64,000 bases of DNA, taken from NCBI RefSeq assembly GCF_965248315.1, contig NZ_CBDFIX010000002.1, positions 1,798,001-1,862,000 on the forward strand. The letters run 5' to 3'. This DNA is from Ulvibacterium sp965248315 (GTDB taxonomy: Bacteria > Bacteroidota > Bacteroidia > Flavobacteriales > Flavobacteriaceae). How positions within the stretch are numbered: the first letter of the stretch is position 1; each line of letters opens with the position of its first letter. Shown here piece by piece: positions 32,624-42,467 of this stretch. Made by a program: the position numbers and the translations under genes. The notes under the pieces are model-generated. The model saw only the letters and a program-made list of their open reading frames with translations. It was not told the DNA's origin and searched no databases.

Positions 32624-33336
32624 TACTTCAATTTGTTCAAATACATTCGTACTACATTTTCCAACCCGAGGTATAGCGACTCACAAATCAAAGCATGACC
32701 AATGGAGACCTCCAGTAAATGCCTTATATTGTTCTTAAAATATGCTATGTTCTCCAAACTAAGATCATGCCCGGCATTAATGCCTAGTCCCAATTTGTGC
32801 GCCAAATCCGCTGCATGTATAAAGGGTTCTATTGCATCTTTCCTTGTAGTTGTATATGATTTGGCATAACTTTCCGTGTAAAGTTCAATACGGTCTGCAC
32901 CAGTTTCTGCTGCACCATCTACCATTTGGTAATCCGGATCTACAAAAATTGAGGTTCGTATGCCATTTTTGCTAAAAGTGGATATTACCTCTTTTAGAAA
33001 ATTCCTGTTTTTAATCGTATCCCACCCGGCATTAGAGGTTATGGCATCCACTGAATCGGGTACTAGGGTTACCTGGGTCGGTTTTACTTCAAGGACCAAA
33101 TCAATAAATTTTGGAATGGGGTTGCCCTCTATGTTCAACTCAGTAGTTACTATTTTCTTTAGGTCCCTTGCATCCTGGTAACGTATATGTCTTTCATCTG
33201 GTCTTGGATGTATAGTAATTCCCTGAGATCCAAATTCCTCGATATCCCTAACCATTTTGAGGAGGTCGGGAACATTTCCTCCTCTAGAATTTCGTAATGT
33301 GGCTATCTTGTTTACATTAACGCTAAGTTTGGTCAT
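32623..33336 (-). CDS. pdxJ: Pyridoxine 5'-phosphate synthase
   Basis: 237 residues, full length. Family landmarks: LSVNVNKIATLRNSRGG, GITIHPRPDERHIRYQD, VTLVPDSVDAITSNAGWD, RTSIFVDPD, DRIELYTESYA and LGINAGHDLSLEN. It condenses 1-deoxyxylulose 5-phosphate and amino-acetone phosphate into pyridoxine 5'-phosphate. No other B6 gene is nearby. Confidence 0.96.
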   Translation of the reverse strand: MTKLSVNVNKIATLRNSRGGNVPDLLKMVRDIEEFGSQGITIHPRPDERHIRYQDARDLKKIVTTELNIEGNPIPKFIDLVLEVKPTQVTLVPDSVDAITSNAGWDTIKNRNFLKEVISTFSKNGIRTSIFVDPDYQMVDGAAETGADRIELYTESYAKSYTTTRKDAIEPFIHAADLAHKLGLGINAGHDLSLENIAYFKNNIRHLLEVSIGHALICESLYLGLENVVRMYLNKLK

Positions 33337-33424
33337 CTGATTTATTCATTAATATGTCGCAAAAATACAAATTAGGCATACCTTTTGATGTTTTTAATTG
33401 TTATTTTGCGCTATATTTAAAGTT

Positions 33425-34081
33425 ATGCAGATTCAAACGCACATCCTTACGGACTTACCGGTTTTTGATATTGGCGAATCGTTGGAAAAGGCTGTTCTCT
33501 TTTTTGAAGGGAGTATCTTTTCGCACGTAGCTATATCAGAAAATGGTAGTTTTTTGGGAACATTGGGTGAGAACGATTTGGATACTTACAATACCGATAA
33601 AAAAATTGAGGACTACAGATATAATTTAGAAGCCTTTTTTGTACGAAAAGATAGTAATTGGTTGGATGTTCTTGAAACATTTGCTCGTAACGAGGCCAAT
33701 CTTTTAGCCGTATTGGATGACAATGAGGAGGTAATTGGATATTATGACCTCACTGAAATAGTGGGAGCATTCATAGATACACCCTTTTTTACCGAGCCGG
33801 GTGACATTGTGGTGGTCGCCAAGGGTACAAAGGATTATTCCTTTAGCGAGATTGCCCAAATCATAGAAAGCAACAATGCCAAGATTATTGGTGCGTTCAT
33901 TACGGATATGCGGAACGATGTGGTGCAAATTACCCTGAAGATAAGCACATCTAGCTTAAATGAAGTATTTCAGACCTTTAGGAGATACAACTACAACATC
34001 TTGTTCGGTAGCAAGGATGACCAGTTTTTGGAGGATTTGAAGCAGCGCTCGGATTATTTGGATAAGTATTTAAATGTTTGA
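33425..34081 (+). CDS. CBS-domain protein
   Basis: 218 residues from the ATG at 33425, since earlier in-frame starts lie inside the divergent pdxJ promoter. Two CBS motifs (HVAISENGSFLGTLGENDL and NLLAVLDDNEEVIGYYDLTEIVG) are followed by an ACT-like C-terminal part (IIGAFITDMRNDVVQITLKIS). It probably senses an adenosyl ligand. The partner is not evident. Confidence 0.82.
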   Translation: MQIQTHILTDLPVFDIGESLEKAVLFFEGSIFSHVAISENGSFLGTLGENDLDTYNTDKKIEDYRYNLEAFFVRKDSNWLDVLETFARNEANLLAVLDDNEEVIGYYDLTEIVGAFIDTPFFTEPGDIVVVAKGTKDYSFSEIAQIIESNNAKIIGAFITDMRNDVVQITLKISTSSLNEVFQTFRRYNYNILFGSKDDQFLEDLKQRSDYLDKYLNV

Positions 34082-34244
34082 CCGTACAGAGGGGCTTTTT
34101 CTGGTTTCTTCACCCTGTGTGTTAGATTATAACGATAGGATTGCTAAATTTATATCTGCCTAAATGGCAGCAAGAAATAGATGTTTCCTCAATAATTTCA
34201 ATGAAAACCGTTGCTGACTTTTTCAATTTCCAAAGCCAAGTTCA

Positions 34245-35129
34245 ATGAAAGTTGCTATATATGGTCAAACGTATCAAGAAACAACTTCGGATTTCGTTGA
34301 AGAACTGTTAGAAGAACTCCGATTTGTATCTGCCGAGATATGCATTGAGAAAAATTTCCAAGCCTTTCTATCCCAGAATCAACCTAATACAAGGGATTTC
34401 CCAACCTTTACCGCTTCCGAGGGATTGGACAGTTCATTTGATATGTTCGTGAGCTTTGGGGGAGATGGGAGTATCTTAAGGGCCACCACTTATGTTAGGG
34501 ATTTGGGTATCCCGATTGTTGGGGTCAATACAGGTCGTTTGGGTTTTTTATCCACTTTTAAAAAAGAAGATGTAAGAAAAGTGGTCCAAGAATTTGTAAA
34601 AGGGGACTATCATGTTGTGGAACGAAGTCTGGTTAAGGTAAGCTCCAATTCCAGTATCCCCGAATTTAAAGACTTGGATTTTGCACTTAACGAGGTGACG
34701 GTAAGCAGAAAGGATACCACATCCATGATTACCATTGAGACATATTTGGATGGCGAATATTTAACGTCATATTGGGCGGACGGGCTCATTGTTTCTACTC
34801 CTACAGGATCTACGGGTTACTCTTTGAGTTGCGGCGGGCCGGTTATTATTCCTACGGCAAAATCTTTAGTCCTAACTCCCATAGCGCCGCATAACCTTAA
34901 TGCCAGACCTTTGGTAATTTCGGATGAAACGGTTATACGCCTAAAGGTTTCCGGTAGGGAAGAGCATCATTTGATATCCTTGGATTCCAGAATAGCATCC
35001 GTAGAAAATGGAACGGAAATAACTGTTGAAAAAGCTGATTTTGTCGTAAAGATGATAGAATACACTTCTGAGAGTTTCTTAAAAACTCTTAGGAATAAAC
35101 TATTATGGGGAGAAGATCGGCGTAATTGA
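34245..35129 (+). CDS. nadK: NAD kinase
   Basis: 294 residues. GGDGS at 72-76 and the NE motif (FALNEVTVSRKD), then TPTGSTGYSLSCGGP. It phosphorylates NAD to NADP. Typical length. Part of a rightward run toward uppS and bamA, though with 108 bases before the next gene. Confidence 0.96.
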   Translation: MKVAIYGQTYQETTSDFVEELLEELRFVSAEICIEKNFQAFLSQNQPNTRDFPTFTASEGLDSSFDMFVSFGGDGSILRATTYVRDLGIPIVGVNTGRLGFLSTFKKEDVRKVVQEFVKGDYHVVERSLVKVSSNSSIPEFKDLDFALNEVTVSRKDTTSMITIETYLDGEYLTSYWADGLIVSTPTGSTGYSLSCGGPVIIPTAKSLVLTPIAPHNLNARPLVISDETVIRLKVSGREEHHLISLDSRIASVENGTEITVEKADFVVKMIEYTSESFLKTLRNKLLWGEDRRN

Positions 35130-35237
35130 CACTTCCTTGGAACAATAAATACAACTAAAAGCTGTTTATCAAGAGAGAACGGGAATATAACCAATGGAGT
35201 AGGTTAAAATTTTTATATTCGCAAACTTTTGGAATTT

Positions 35238-35939
35238 ATGAGGCGATGCATTATCGTAATTCTTGTCTTGATCAGTTTTAAGTTGGGCGCCCAAACCTAC
35301 GAAATAGGAGGATTTTTTGGAGGGGCCAATGTTATTGGGGACGTGGGAAGGACCAACTATATTCTGCCGTCCGATATAGCTGTTGGAGGACTGTTCAAAT
35401 GGAACAAGAGTAAAAGATATGCTTGGCGGGCAAGTGTTATCTATGGAAAGTTCACCGCTGACGACTCCAAATCCAATAGCTCCGCAAGACAGCAAAGAGG
35501 TTTTGTCATGGATAATTCCATTTTGGAAGCTTCTGCAGGATTGGAATTTAATTTTGTAGAATACAACCTTCATAAACTAGGTCCGGCATTTACTCCATAT
35601 TTATATACTGGATTAACCTACTTTCGGTATGACTATAATTATTTCGACGCCGGTCAATTTATAAACGCCAATCAGAGGGATGGGTCTTTTGCTATTCCAA
35701 TGACAGTTGGTGCCAAATTAAGGCTCAACCAATTTTTGATACTTGGGGCAGAGATAGGTGCCAGATACACCTTTACAGATAATCTTGATGGAAGCAATCC
35801 TGAAAAATCCAATGTAATGCAACAGATTAATCCAGGGCCCGAGTTCGGAAATATTCTAAGCGATGATTGGTACGTATTTTCGGGAGTAACCTTAACTTAT
35901 ACCTTTGGTAGAAAACCGTGCTCCGATTGTTTTGAGTAA
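35238..35939 (+). CDS. DUF6089-family outer-membrane barrel protein
   Basis: 233 residues from the ATG at 35238. Signal peptide (IIVILVLISFKLGAQ), then EIGGFFGGANVIGDVGRTNYI and strand pairs ending in FSGVTLTYTFGRKPCSDCF. A beta-barrel lipid- or envelope-associated protein of unknown role that sits next to uppS and bamA in flavobacteria. A CXXC ends the protein. Confidence 0.8.
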   Translation: MRRCIIVILVLISFKLGAQTYEIGGFFGGANVIGDVGRTNYILPSDIAVGGLFKWNKSKRYAWRASVIYGKFTADDSKSNSSARQQRGFVMDNSILEASAGLEFNFVEYNLHKLGPAFTPYLYTGLTYFRYDYNYFDAGQFINANQRDGSFAIPMTVGAKLRLNQFLILGAEIGARYTFTDNLDGSNPEKSNVMQQINPGPEFGNILSDDWYVFSGVTLTYTFGRKPCSDCFE

Positions 35940-35947
35940 CTTTGCAT

Positions 35948-36688
35948 ATGGGCACTTTGCAAGACATCAATCGTGAGAACCTCCCGAAACACCTCGCTAT
36001 TATCATGGACGGTAATGGGAGATGGGCAAAAGAAAGAGGAAGACTAAGGGTCTTTGGTCATGAGAACGGGGTACGTACGGTTCGGAATACAGTGGAAGAC
36101 TGTGTCAAAATAGGAATACAATTCCTAACACTCTATACATTTTCTACAGAAAATTGGAAACGCCCAAAATTGGAAGTGGATACCTTGATGAAACTTTTGG
36201 TCTCTTCCTTAAAAAAAGAACTCAGAACCTTTAAGGAAAACAATGTTAGGTTAAACACCATTGGCGATATTGGTTCATTGCCAAAAAAAGCCCGGCAAGA
36301 GTTATTGGAGGTTATGCAAAAAACAGATCACCATACTGGGATGACCCTTACTTTGGCCCTTAGCTACGGTGCTCGCGAAGAATTGAAAAATGCTGTACAG
36401 CGGATAAGTACCAAAGTTAAAAATAATATAATTTCTCCTGAAAATATTGATGAAACCATTATAAATAGCCATCTTTACACGCACGATTTACCAGATGTAG
36501 ACTTGTTGATCCGTACCAGTGGGGAACATAGGATCAGCAATTTTTTGCTTTGGCAGATAGCGTATGCGGAATTATATTTTATTGACGTATTTTGGCCCGA
36601 TTTTAGTGAGAAACATTTGGTAGAGGCCATCCGTAATTACCAGAACAGAGAACGACGATTTGGAAAAACTAGCGAACAACTCAACTAG
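35948..36688 (+). CDS. uppS: Undecaprenyl diphosphate synthase
   Basis: 246 residues. AIIMDGNGRWAKERG with catalytic Asp21, TLYTFSTENW, and the C-terminal RTSGEHRISNFLLWQIAYAELYF. Makes the C55 lipid carrier for peptidoglycan. Starts 8 bases after the DUF6089 stop and ends 4 bases before bamA, so one operon. Confidence 0.96.
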   Translation: MGTLQDINRENLPKHLAIIMDGNGRWAKERGRLRVFGHENGVRTVRNTVEDCVKIGIQFLTLYTFSTENWKRPKLEVDTLMKLLVSSLKKELRTFKENNVRLNTIGDIGSLPKKARQELLEVMQKTDHHTGMTLTLALSYGAREELKNAVQRISTKVKNNIISPENIDETIINSHLYTHDLPDVDLLIRTSGEHRISNFLLWQIAYAELYFIDVFWPDFSEKHLVEAIRNYQNRERRFGKTSEQLN

Positions 36689-36692
36689 CGAT

Positions 36693-39314
36693 ATGAAAAG
36701 GTTCATATCTCTTGAACCACTGATTACTTTCCTTTTACTCTTCATCACCACATTCACCTTCGCCCAAGTAACCTCATACGAGGAGGGGAAAAAATATATT
36801 CTTGGTGGTTTGGAGGTTACCGGATTGCAGAGTTATAACGAGCAGACCGTTAAGACGTATACCGGTCTTAGGGTAGGACAGCCCATCACCGTTCCCGGTG
36901 AGCAAATAAGCGGGGTAATAAAAAAACTTTGGGGGCTGGAGCTTTTCAGTGACATAGATTTTTATATTACCAAAGTAGAGGGAGACGAAGTTTTTTTGGA
37001 ACTTAATATTATAGAGCGCCCTACTTTGTCTAAAGTTACCATAAATGGTATTAAAAAAAGGAAGGTAGACGACATTGTAAAGGATACTGATCTTAAAAAG
37101 GGTAAAAAGATTACCGAAAGCTTAATCGCAAATACCAAGAATTACCTTCAAAACAAATATAAAAAACAAGGATTTCTAAATGCACGGGTTTCCATAATAA
37201 CGGTTAACGACACCTCGGAAACCAATGCGCAAAAGATGGTCATCAACGTAAATAAAGGTGATAAGGTTAAGATTAAGGATATCATTTTTGAAGGAAATGA
37301 AAAGCTCAAAGGCAAGAAATTGCGAAAAGCCTTTAAGAAGACCAAGGAAAAGAGATTAGGTCGTTTCTGGAAAAAATCCAAGTTTATAGAAGATGACTAT
37401 GAAAATGACCTTTCCCTTTTAGTGGATAAATATGCCGAGAATGGGTATAGGGACGCTCGGGTGCTTTCAGATTCCATTATAAAAATAGACGAGAATAATA
37501 TCAATATTAAGATTGCGGTAGAGGAAGGGGACAAATACTATTTTGGCGATATTGATTTTGTTGGAAATAGCGTGTATACCGATAGACAGTTGGGCCAAGT
37601 ACTCGGTATCAAAAAAGGAGCTACCTACAATGGTGTATTACTCAGGGAGCGGATTGCGGACGATTCCAAACCAGATGCGCAAGATTTGAGCAGTCTATAT
37701 CAGAACAATGGTTATCTTTTTTCCAGTATTAACCCCGTTGAGGTCTCTGCCCAGAATGATACTATAAATTTTGAAATTAGAATTATAGAGGGCAAAGAAA
37801 CATTCTTGGATCATATTACGGTTACCGGAAATGACAAGACCAATGACCATGTTATCTTTCGGGAGCTCCGTACACGACCTGGACAGAAATACAATAAATC
37901 GGATATCATTAGAAGTATACGGGAATTGGGACAGCTCGGCTATTTTGATGCCGAACAGATAAAACCGGATATACAGAATCCTAATCCCAATGAGGGTACA
38001 GTGGATATTGCCTATAGTTTGGTAGAATCCGGTTCCAGTCAAATAGAATTGCAAGGCGGTTATGGAGGAGGAGGTTTTATCGGTACCTTGGGCCTTTCTT
38101 TCAGTAATTTTTCGATAAAGAATTTGCTTAAAGGGGAAGCCTATAAACCGGTTCCTATGGGAGATGGGCAGACTTTTGCAGTCAGAGTCCAGGCCAGTAG
38201 GACTTTTAGGGTATATAGCCTTAACTTTTCGGAACCTTGGTTGGGAGGCAAGAAACCTGTACGTTTTAATCTTTCCCTATCCAGGACACAGCAGTTCGGG
38301 ACCAGTTTTGATAGTAGGGGAAGAATAGATGTGGATAAAAGCCGAGGTTTTGCCATTACCGGTGTTTCGGCCGGACTTGCCAAAAGGGTACAATGGCCGG
38401 ATGATTATTTCACTATCTCCCACTCCTTGGGATATCAACTTTACGATTTCAACAATTATAATATCGGATTGTTTAGCTTCGGTAACGGATCATCTAATTC
38501 ATTTACATACACCTTGGGGATATCAAGAAATGCGACTTCGGGAGGACGCATATTTCCACGTGGAGGATCCAATTTTGAGATTACCGCAAAGCTCACCCCG
38601 CCCTATTCACTTTTTAGCAACAAGGATTTTAAGGCTATTAGGGATGAAAGCGAGGAAATTTTGGAAGAAATTAGTCAGTTAGATCCCAATGATCCTGAGG
38701 CCATAACCCTAAATGAAAGACGAGAAGCACTGGAAGAAGAACGTTTTAAGTGGTTGGAGTATTACAAAATCAAGTTTAAGGGAGATTGGTATACCACATT
38801 AGTCGGCAGTGCCGACAAAACCTTGGTATTGCGATCCAATGCAGAATTCGGCTTTTTAGGCAGTTATAATACCGATATAGGAGACGTGCCTTTTGAACGT
38901 TTTTTCGTGGGAGGTGATGGTCTGGGGAATTTTACCTTGGACGGAAGGGACATTATACAATTAAGGGGATATGAGAACCAATCATTGACTCCCATAAACC
39001 CTACAACGGGAAGACAGGAGGGTGGATTGGTATATAACAAATTCTCTCTAGAACTAAGATATCCGCTCACCCTAAAACCTTCCGCATCTATTTTTGCCCT
39101 AACTTTTTTAGAAGCAGGGAACGCTTTCAACAATTTTCAGGAATTTAATCCGTTTGAGTTAAAACGATCGGTCGGGGCGGGGCTTCGGATTTTTATGCCG
39201 GCATTCGGTCTATTGGGTATTGATTTTGGGTATGGGTTTGATCCAGATAATGTCAGCCCCCAAGCAGGCCCAAGCGGATGGCAAACGCACTTCATCATTG
39301 GCCAACAGTTTTAG
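36693..39314 (+). CDS. bamA: Outer membrane protein assembly factor BamA
   Basis: 873 residues from the ATG at 36693, which gives a signal peptide (LITFLLLFITTFTFAQ); an in-frame ATG at 36660 would overlap uppS. Five POTRA domains (about 40-430) and a 16-stranded barrel with the VRF-type segment FFVGGDGLGNFTLDGRDIIQLRGYE. The insert between barrel strands (DESEEILEEISQLDPND) is charged. It inserts barrel proteins into the outer membrane. Confidence 0.96.
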   Translation: MKRFISLEPLITFLLLFITTFTFAQVTSYEEGKKYILGGLEVTGLQSYNEQTVKTYTGLRVGQPITVPGEQISGVIKKLWGLELFSDIDFYITKVEGDEVFLELNIIERPTLSKVTINGIKKRKVDDIVKDTDLKKGKKITESLIANTKNYLQNKYKKQGFLNARVSIITVNDTSETNAQKMVINVNKGDKVKIKDIIFEGNEKLKGKKLRKAFKKTKEKRLGRFWKKSKFIEDDYENDLSLLVDKYAENGYRDARVLSDSIIKIDENNINIKIAVEEGDKYYFGDIDFVGNSVYTDRQLGQVLGIKKGATYNGVLLRERIADDSKPDAQDLSSLYQNNGYLFSSINPVEVSAQNDTINFEIRIIEGKETFLDHITVTGNDKTNDHVIFRELRTRPGQKYNKSDIIRSIRELGQLGYFDAEQIKPDIQNPNPNEGTVDIAYSLVESGSSQIELQGGYGGGGFIGTLGLSFSNFSIKNLLKGEAYKPVPMGDGQTFAVRVQASRTFRVYSLNFSEPWLGGKKPVRFNLSLSRTQQFGTSFDSRGRIDVDKSRGFAITGVSAGLAKRVQWPDDYFTISHSLGYQLYDFNNYNIGLFSFGNGSSNSFTYTLGISRNATSGGRIFPRGGSNFEITAKLTPPYSLFSNKDFKAIRDESEEILEEISQLDPNDPEAITLNERREALEEERFKWLEYYKIKFKGDWYTTLVGSADKTLVLRSNAEFGFLGSYNTDIGDVPFERFFVGGDGLGNFTLDGRDIIQLRGYENQSLTPINPTTGRQEGGLVYNKFSLELRYPLTLKPSASIFALTFLEAGNAFNNFQEFNPFELKRSVGAGLRIFMPAFGLLGIDFGYGFDPDNVSPQAGPSGWQTHFIIGQQF

Positions 39315-39362
39315 ATTTAGAAATCGTGACCATAGCTAATCCTTTCATTTTAAAAGATTTAG

Positions 39363-39370
39363 TAATTTTG
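39363..39370 (+). promoter_or_regulatory. -7 element before first ompH
   Basis: TAATTTTG, 35 bases before the first ompH start. No TTG at -33 spacing, so weaker than the one before the second ompH. Confidence 0.4.
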
Positions 39371-39405
39371 GCATGATATTTTCTATTGGATAAAACGAAA
39401 ATATA

Positions 39406-40248
39406 ATGAAGCAAAAATCAAATGTTCTTTTAATCTTGTCAATTGTGCTGTTTTCATGGTATTCCCATGCCCAGCGAGGAGTTCGCATCGCGTATGTGGA
39501 TATGGAATACATCTTGGAAAATGTTGAGGAATACAGGGAAGCTAGTGAACAATTAGAGTCCAAGGTCCAAAAATGGAAAGTGGAAATTGAGCAAAAGCAA
39601 AGCTCGGTCGATCAAATGAAAAAAGATTTGATGGCTGAAAAGGTATTATTGACCGATGAACTCATTGCAGAACGTGAGGAGGAAATACAGATTTTGGAGA
39701 AGGAAATGTTGGAGTATCAACAAGACCGATTTGGTCCGCAAGGCGATCTTGTTTTGCAAAAACGCCAGCTTATCCAGCCCATACAAGATCAGGTATTTAA
39801 CGAGGTGCAAAAAATTGGGGCCAACAAAAGGTATGATTTTATTTTTGATAAATCGGCAGATGTTGTAATGTTGTACTCCGAAAAAAGGCACGATATTAGC
39901 GATTTGATTTTAAGGGGTATTGCAAGGACCCGAAAAATAAGTAAGCCTAAGAAGAAAGCAGAGACTAGAAACCGACTTCAAGATTTCGAAGGAGAACCGG
40001 CGGAAGAAGAAATAAGCGACGCGCTTAAGGAACGGAAAGAAAAAGCGGAACAGGCCGCAGAAGCGAGGGCGAAGACCGCAGATGAAAGAAGAGCGGAGCA
40101 GTTAAAATTAAGGGAAGAACGTAAAAAAGCTTACGAAGCGAGAAGAAAAAAGCTTTTGGAGGAACGTGAGGCAAAACGAAAAGCCAAACAAGAAGCCCGA
40201 AAAAAACAAGAAACTGAGGCGGAAGAAGAAAATGATTCCACTAACTAA
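39406..40248 (+). CDS. OmpH/Skp-family chaperone with long charged tail
   Basis: 280 residues. Signal peptide and the start RIAYVDMEYILENV of the family, then a coiled coil (about 40-100) and FDFIFDKSADVVMLY. The C-terminal ~90 residues are a highly charged K/E/R/A-rich helix, absent from ordinary Skp (about 160 residues). A periplasmic chaperone delivering barrel proteins to BamA, encoded just upstream. Confidence 0.88.
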   Translation: MKQKSNVLLILSIVLFSWYSHAQRGVRIAYVDMEYILENVEEYREASEQLESKVQKWKVEIEQKQSSVDQMKKDLMAEKVLLTDELIAEREEEIQILEKEMLEYQQDRFGPQGDLVLQKRQLIQPIQDQVFNEVQKIGANKRYDFIFDKSADVVMLYSEKRHDISDLILRGIARTRKISKPKKKAETRNRLQDFEGEPAEEEISDALKERKEKAEQAAEARAKTADERRAEQLKLREERKKAYEARRKKLLEEREAKRKAKQEARKKQETEAEEENDSTN

Positions 40249-40308
40249 GATGAAATAAAAGTTTTTAACCATAATTAACACTCAAAAATTAGAATTAGGA
40301 TCAGGGAA

Positions 40309-40338
40309 TTGACCAAATCAAACAAATAATTATTTTTG
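40309..40338 (+). promoter_or_regulatory. Promoter of the second ompH
   Basis: TTG at 40309-40311, 19 bases, TATTTTTG at 40331-40338, with the ATG 64 bases after. A clear Bacteroidota promoter between the two ompH genes. Confidence 0.75.
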
Positions 40339-40401
40339 AAAAAGATTTATTTGATGAACGAAGGTTCCGTGAGACCATTAAAAACAATTAAAATTTAACT
40401 C

Positions 40402-40911
40402 ATGAAACAAGTAAGAAGGATAGCTGTAGCACTAGTTTTATTTATAGCCGCGAGCAGTTTTGTAAATGCACAAAGCAAGGTTGCACATATTGATGTGACC
40501 CAGTTATTGTCTGCCATGCCCGAGATGAAAGCTGCCGAAGCCGAACTTAAGAAGCTACAGGAAACATATAGCGCAGATATTGAAAGTTCCATGACGGAAT
40601 TGAAAAACAAATCTACCCAATATGAAAATGAAGCTGCTTCCAAGACCAGGGAGGAAAATGAGAAGAGAGCCATAGAGTTACAGGGTTTTCAAAAGAGCAT
40701 AGTAGACGCGGAACAGGCGGCACGACAGGAATTAGGGAAAAAACAAGCGGAGCTTCTTCAGCCTATTATGGAAAAAGCCAAGGCAGCTATTGAAAAAGTA
40801 TCGGCGGCCCAAGGCTTTGACTACGTTATTGATGCCCAGGCGGGTGGCCCGCTAATAGTATCAAAAGGTGAAGATCTTTTGCCGGCAGTAAAGGCAGAAT
40901 TGGGAATTTAA
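40402..40911 (+). CDS. OmpH/Skp-family periplasmic chaperone
   Basis: 169 residues, normal Skp length. Signal peptide (ALVLFIAASSFVNAQ), KVAHIDVTQLLSAMPEMKAA, coiled coil, and FDYVIDAQAGGPLIVSKGEDL at the end. Second member of the pair behind bamA, with its own promoter and followed by a terminator. Confidence 0.9.
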   Translation: MKQVRRIAVALVLFIAASSFVNAQSKVAHIDVTQLLSAMPEMKAAEAELKKLQETYSADIESSMTELKNKSTQYENEAASKTREENEKRAIELQGFQKSIVDAEQAARQELGKKQAELLQPIMEKAKAAIEKVSAAQGFDYVIDAQAGGPLIVSKGEDLLPAVKAELGI

Positions 40912-40939
40912 GAAAGAACGATTTTTGCTTATAGCAACA

Positions 40940-40969
40940 AAACCGCAAAGGATTACTTTGCGGTTTTTT
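40940..40969. terminator. Terminator between ompH and glycosyltransferase
   Basis: AAACCGCAAAG/CTTTGCGGTTT, 11-bp stem with a 5-base loop, T-run on the plus strand. It closes the bamA-ompH block; an A-run on the other side lets it act for the converging gene too. Confidence 0.85.
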
Positions 40970-40973
40970 CGTT

Positions 40974-41831
40974 TTACTTCCTTAAGAATTTGTTCCCGAC
41001 ATTTTTCCATCTTAACCTTCTAATAAACTTCGCCTCTGTTTCGGATATTAGATGGGGTTTTTTGTTTTTCTTGGCTTTAAAAAAGCCTCTCAGGTTATGA
41101 AAAAAGACGTTTGGATTTTGTTGTTTCAAAGCCATTTTCAAGGAGGCTATACTACTAAGTATAATTCCATACCCCATGGTATACATTGCTTCTCCTTGCA
41201 ATAATCTTGCTTTCTTGTTGTAAGCCTTTCCTGTAGGGCGCAAATGTTTGACCTTAAGAGTTTCTTCGGTAAAAATCTTAAAACCGTGATATTGGGCCAA
41301 AAGCTCATCCACGGTATCCCAACCTATTGCATTTCTAAGGCCCTTTATTGCTATAAAACATGCTTTGGAATAAGCTTTGAAAGCACCTCTTACATGGTCT
41401 TTGTTCATGGGATGGTTCAATTTCCATGCTCCATTACTATCTTTTTCATAGGCAAATCCCCCGGCTATTCCAACTTCGGGTTGCGTTTTGAATATTTCCG
41501 CTATCTTTTCAAAATAGGTCTTGGGCAAGATAATATCAGCATCAAGTTTGACCAAAAAATCGTAAGTTCCATCAAGTGTTTCCAAGCCTTTATTGAAAGC
41601 ATTGATTACCTTTCGACCCGGCAAGTGATCGGTGGATGATGTACTATTGAGTTTTTCAAAAAGGGAACTACCTTTTATAAAATCGTCGATAATGGATTCC
41701 GTGCCATCGGTTGAATTATCATTGACTACAACAACTTTTTTTGGAGGTAGGCTCTGTTGCTGAATGGAATTCAGTGTATCTGCCAAAAAGGATTCTTCGT
41801 TGTGGGCAGGTATTATTATGTAATAGTCCAT
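40974..41831 (-). CDS. Family 2 glycosyltransferase
   Basis: 285 residues. GT-A fold: IIPAHNEESFLADTLNSI, VVNDNSTDGTESIIDDF, and LVKLDADIILP with the metal-binding D-A-D. No membrane helix at the C-terminus; a basic RWKNVGNKFLRK end. Transfers a sugar to an envelope acceptor. Five bases after the methyltransferase stop, hence one operon. Confidence 0.88.
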   Translation of the reverse strand: MDYYIIIPAHNEESFLADTLNSIQQQSLPPKKVVVVNDNSTDGTESIIDDFIKGSSLFEKLNSTSSTDHLPGRKVINAFNKGLETLDGTYDFLVKLDADIILPKTYFEKIAEIFKTQPEVGIAGGFAYEKDSNGAWKLNHPMNKDHVRGAFKAYSKACFIAIKGLRNAIGWDTVDELLAQYHGFKIFTEETLKVKHLRPTGKAYNKKARLLQGEAMYTMGYGIILSSIASLKMALKQQNPNVFFHNLRGFFKAKKNKKPHLISETEAKFIRRLRWKNVGNKFLRK

Positions 41832-41836
41832 GATTG

Positions 41837-42394
41837 CTACTGATTCTGAGTGCTAAATTCAGAATCCTTATTTTTTCGTACTGCATAGACAATATAGTAC
41901 CGTGGGGTAAAACTTCTTAGTAAGGGACGTATACCTAACTTGTTTACAGGGTTCGTCCATTTGGCCGTGTCCTTGATTTCCCAACCCGATTTTTCCAGTA
42001 ACCAATTAAACTGCCAATCCTCAAATTCATGATAATGCCTATCCCAGGGATCGGATTTATTTTGGTAGGCCGGTGAAAACCATAATCGCAAGGGGATGCT
42101 GGCAACCAGTTTATTGGATCTTACTTTTCTTAGCACGTTAAATGGAGCCACCAAATGTTCAAAGATTTCGAAAGCCGTCACCACATCCGTTGTCGTATTT
42201 TGAACTATGGAAAAATCAACATCCAAATCCTCCCCCATTGTATTCTTTACGGTGTATCCTTGCTTCAACATAATTTCGGAAAAAGGATTTTCTACCCCAA
42301 GATCTAAAATGGTTTCCTCAGGGGAAACGTGTTTTTGAAGAAACTCCAGCGTATGCTCAAATCGCTTGCTTGGATAGCTTTGTTCGTACATCAT
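41837..42394 (-). CDS. Class I SAM-dependent methyltransferase
   Basis: 185 residues. TILDLGVENPFSEIML (motif I variant with few glycines), then DVVTAFEIFEHLVAPFNVLRKV and SIPLRLWFSPAYQNKSDPWDRHYHEFEDW. Pairs with the downstream glycosyltransferase; likely modifies a polysaccharide or lipid intermediate. Acceptor unknown. Confidence 0.8.
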   Translation of the reverse strand: MMYEQSYPSKRFEHTLEFLQKHVSPEETILDLGVENPFSEIMLKQGYTVKNTMGEDLDVDFSIVQNTTTDVVTAFEIFEHLVAPFNVLRKVRSNKLVASIPLRLWFSPAYQNKSDPWDRHYHEFEDWQFNWLLEKSGWEIKDTAKWTNPVNKLGIRPLLRSFTPRYYIVYAVRKNKDSEFSTQNQ

Positions 42395-42467
42395 TTAAAA
42401 GGTGTCACAGGTTTAATGCGACTTCAATATAGGCTTTATAACTGATTGATTAGATAGTATTATGGTT

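Noticed and set aside
35937..35944. TAACTTTG as promoter of uppS
   Set aside because: It ends only three bases before the uppS ATG, so transcription would start inside the gene; genes are close enough to be one operon.
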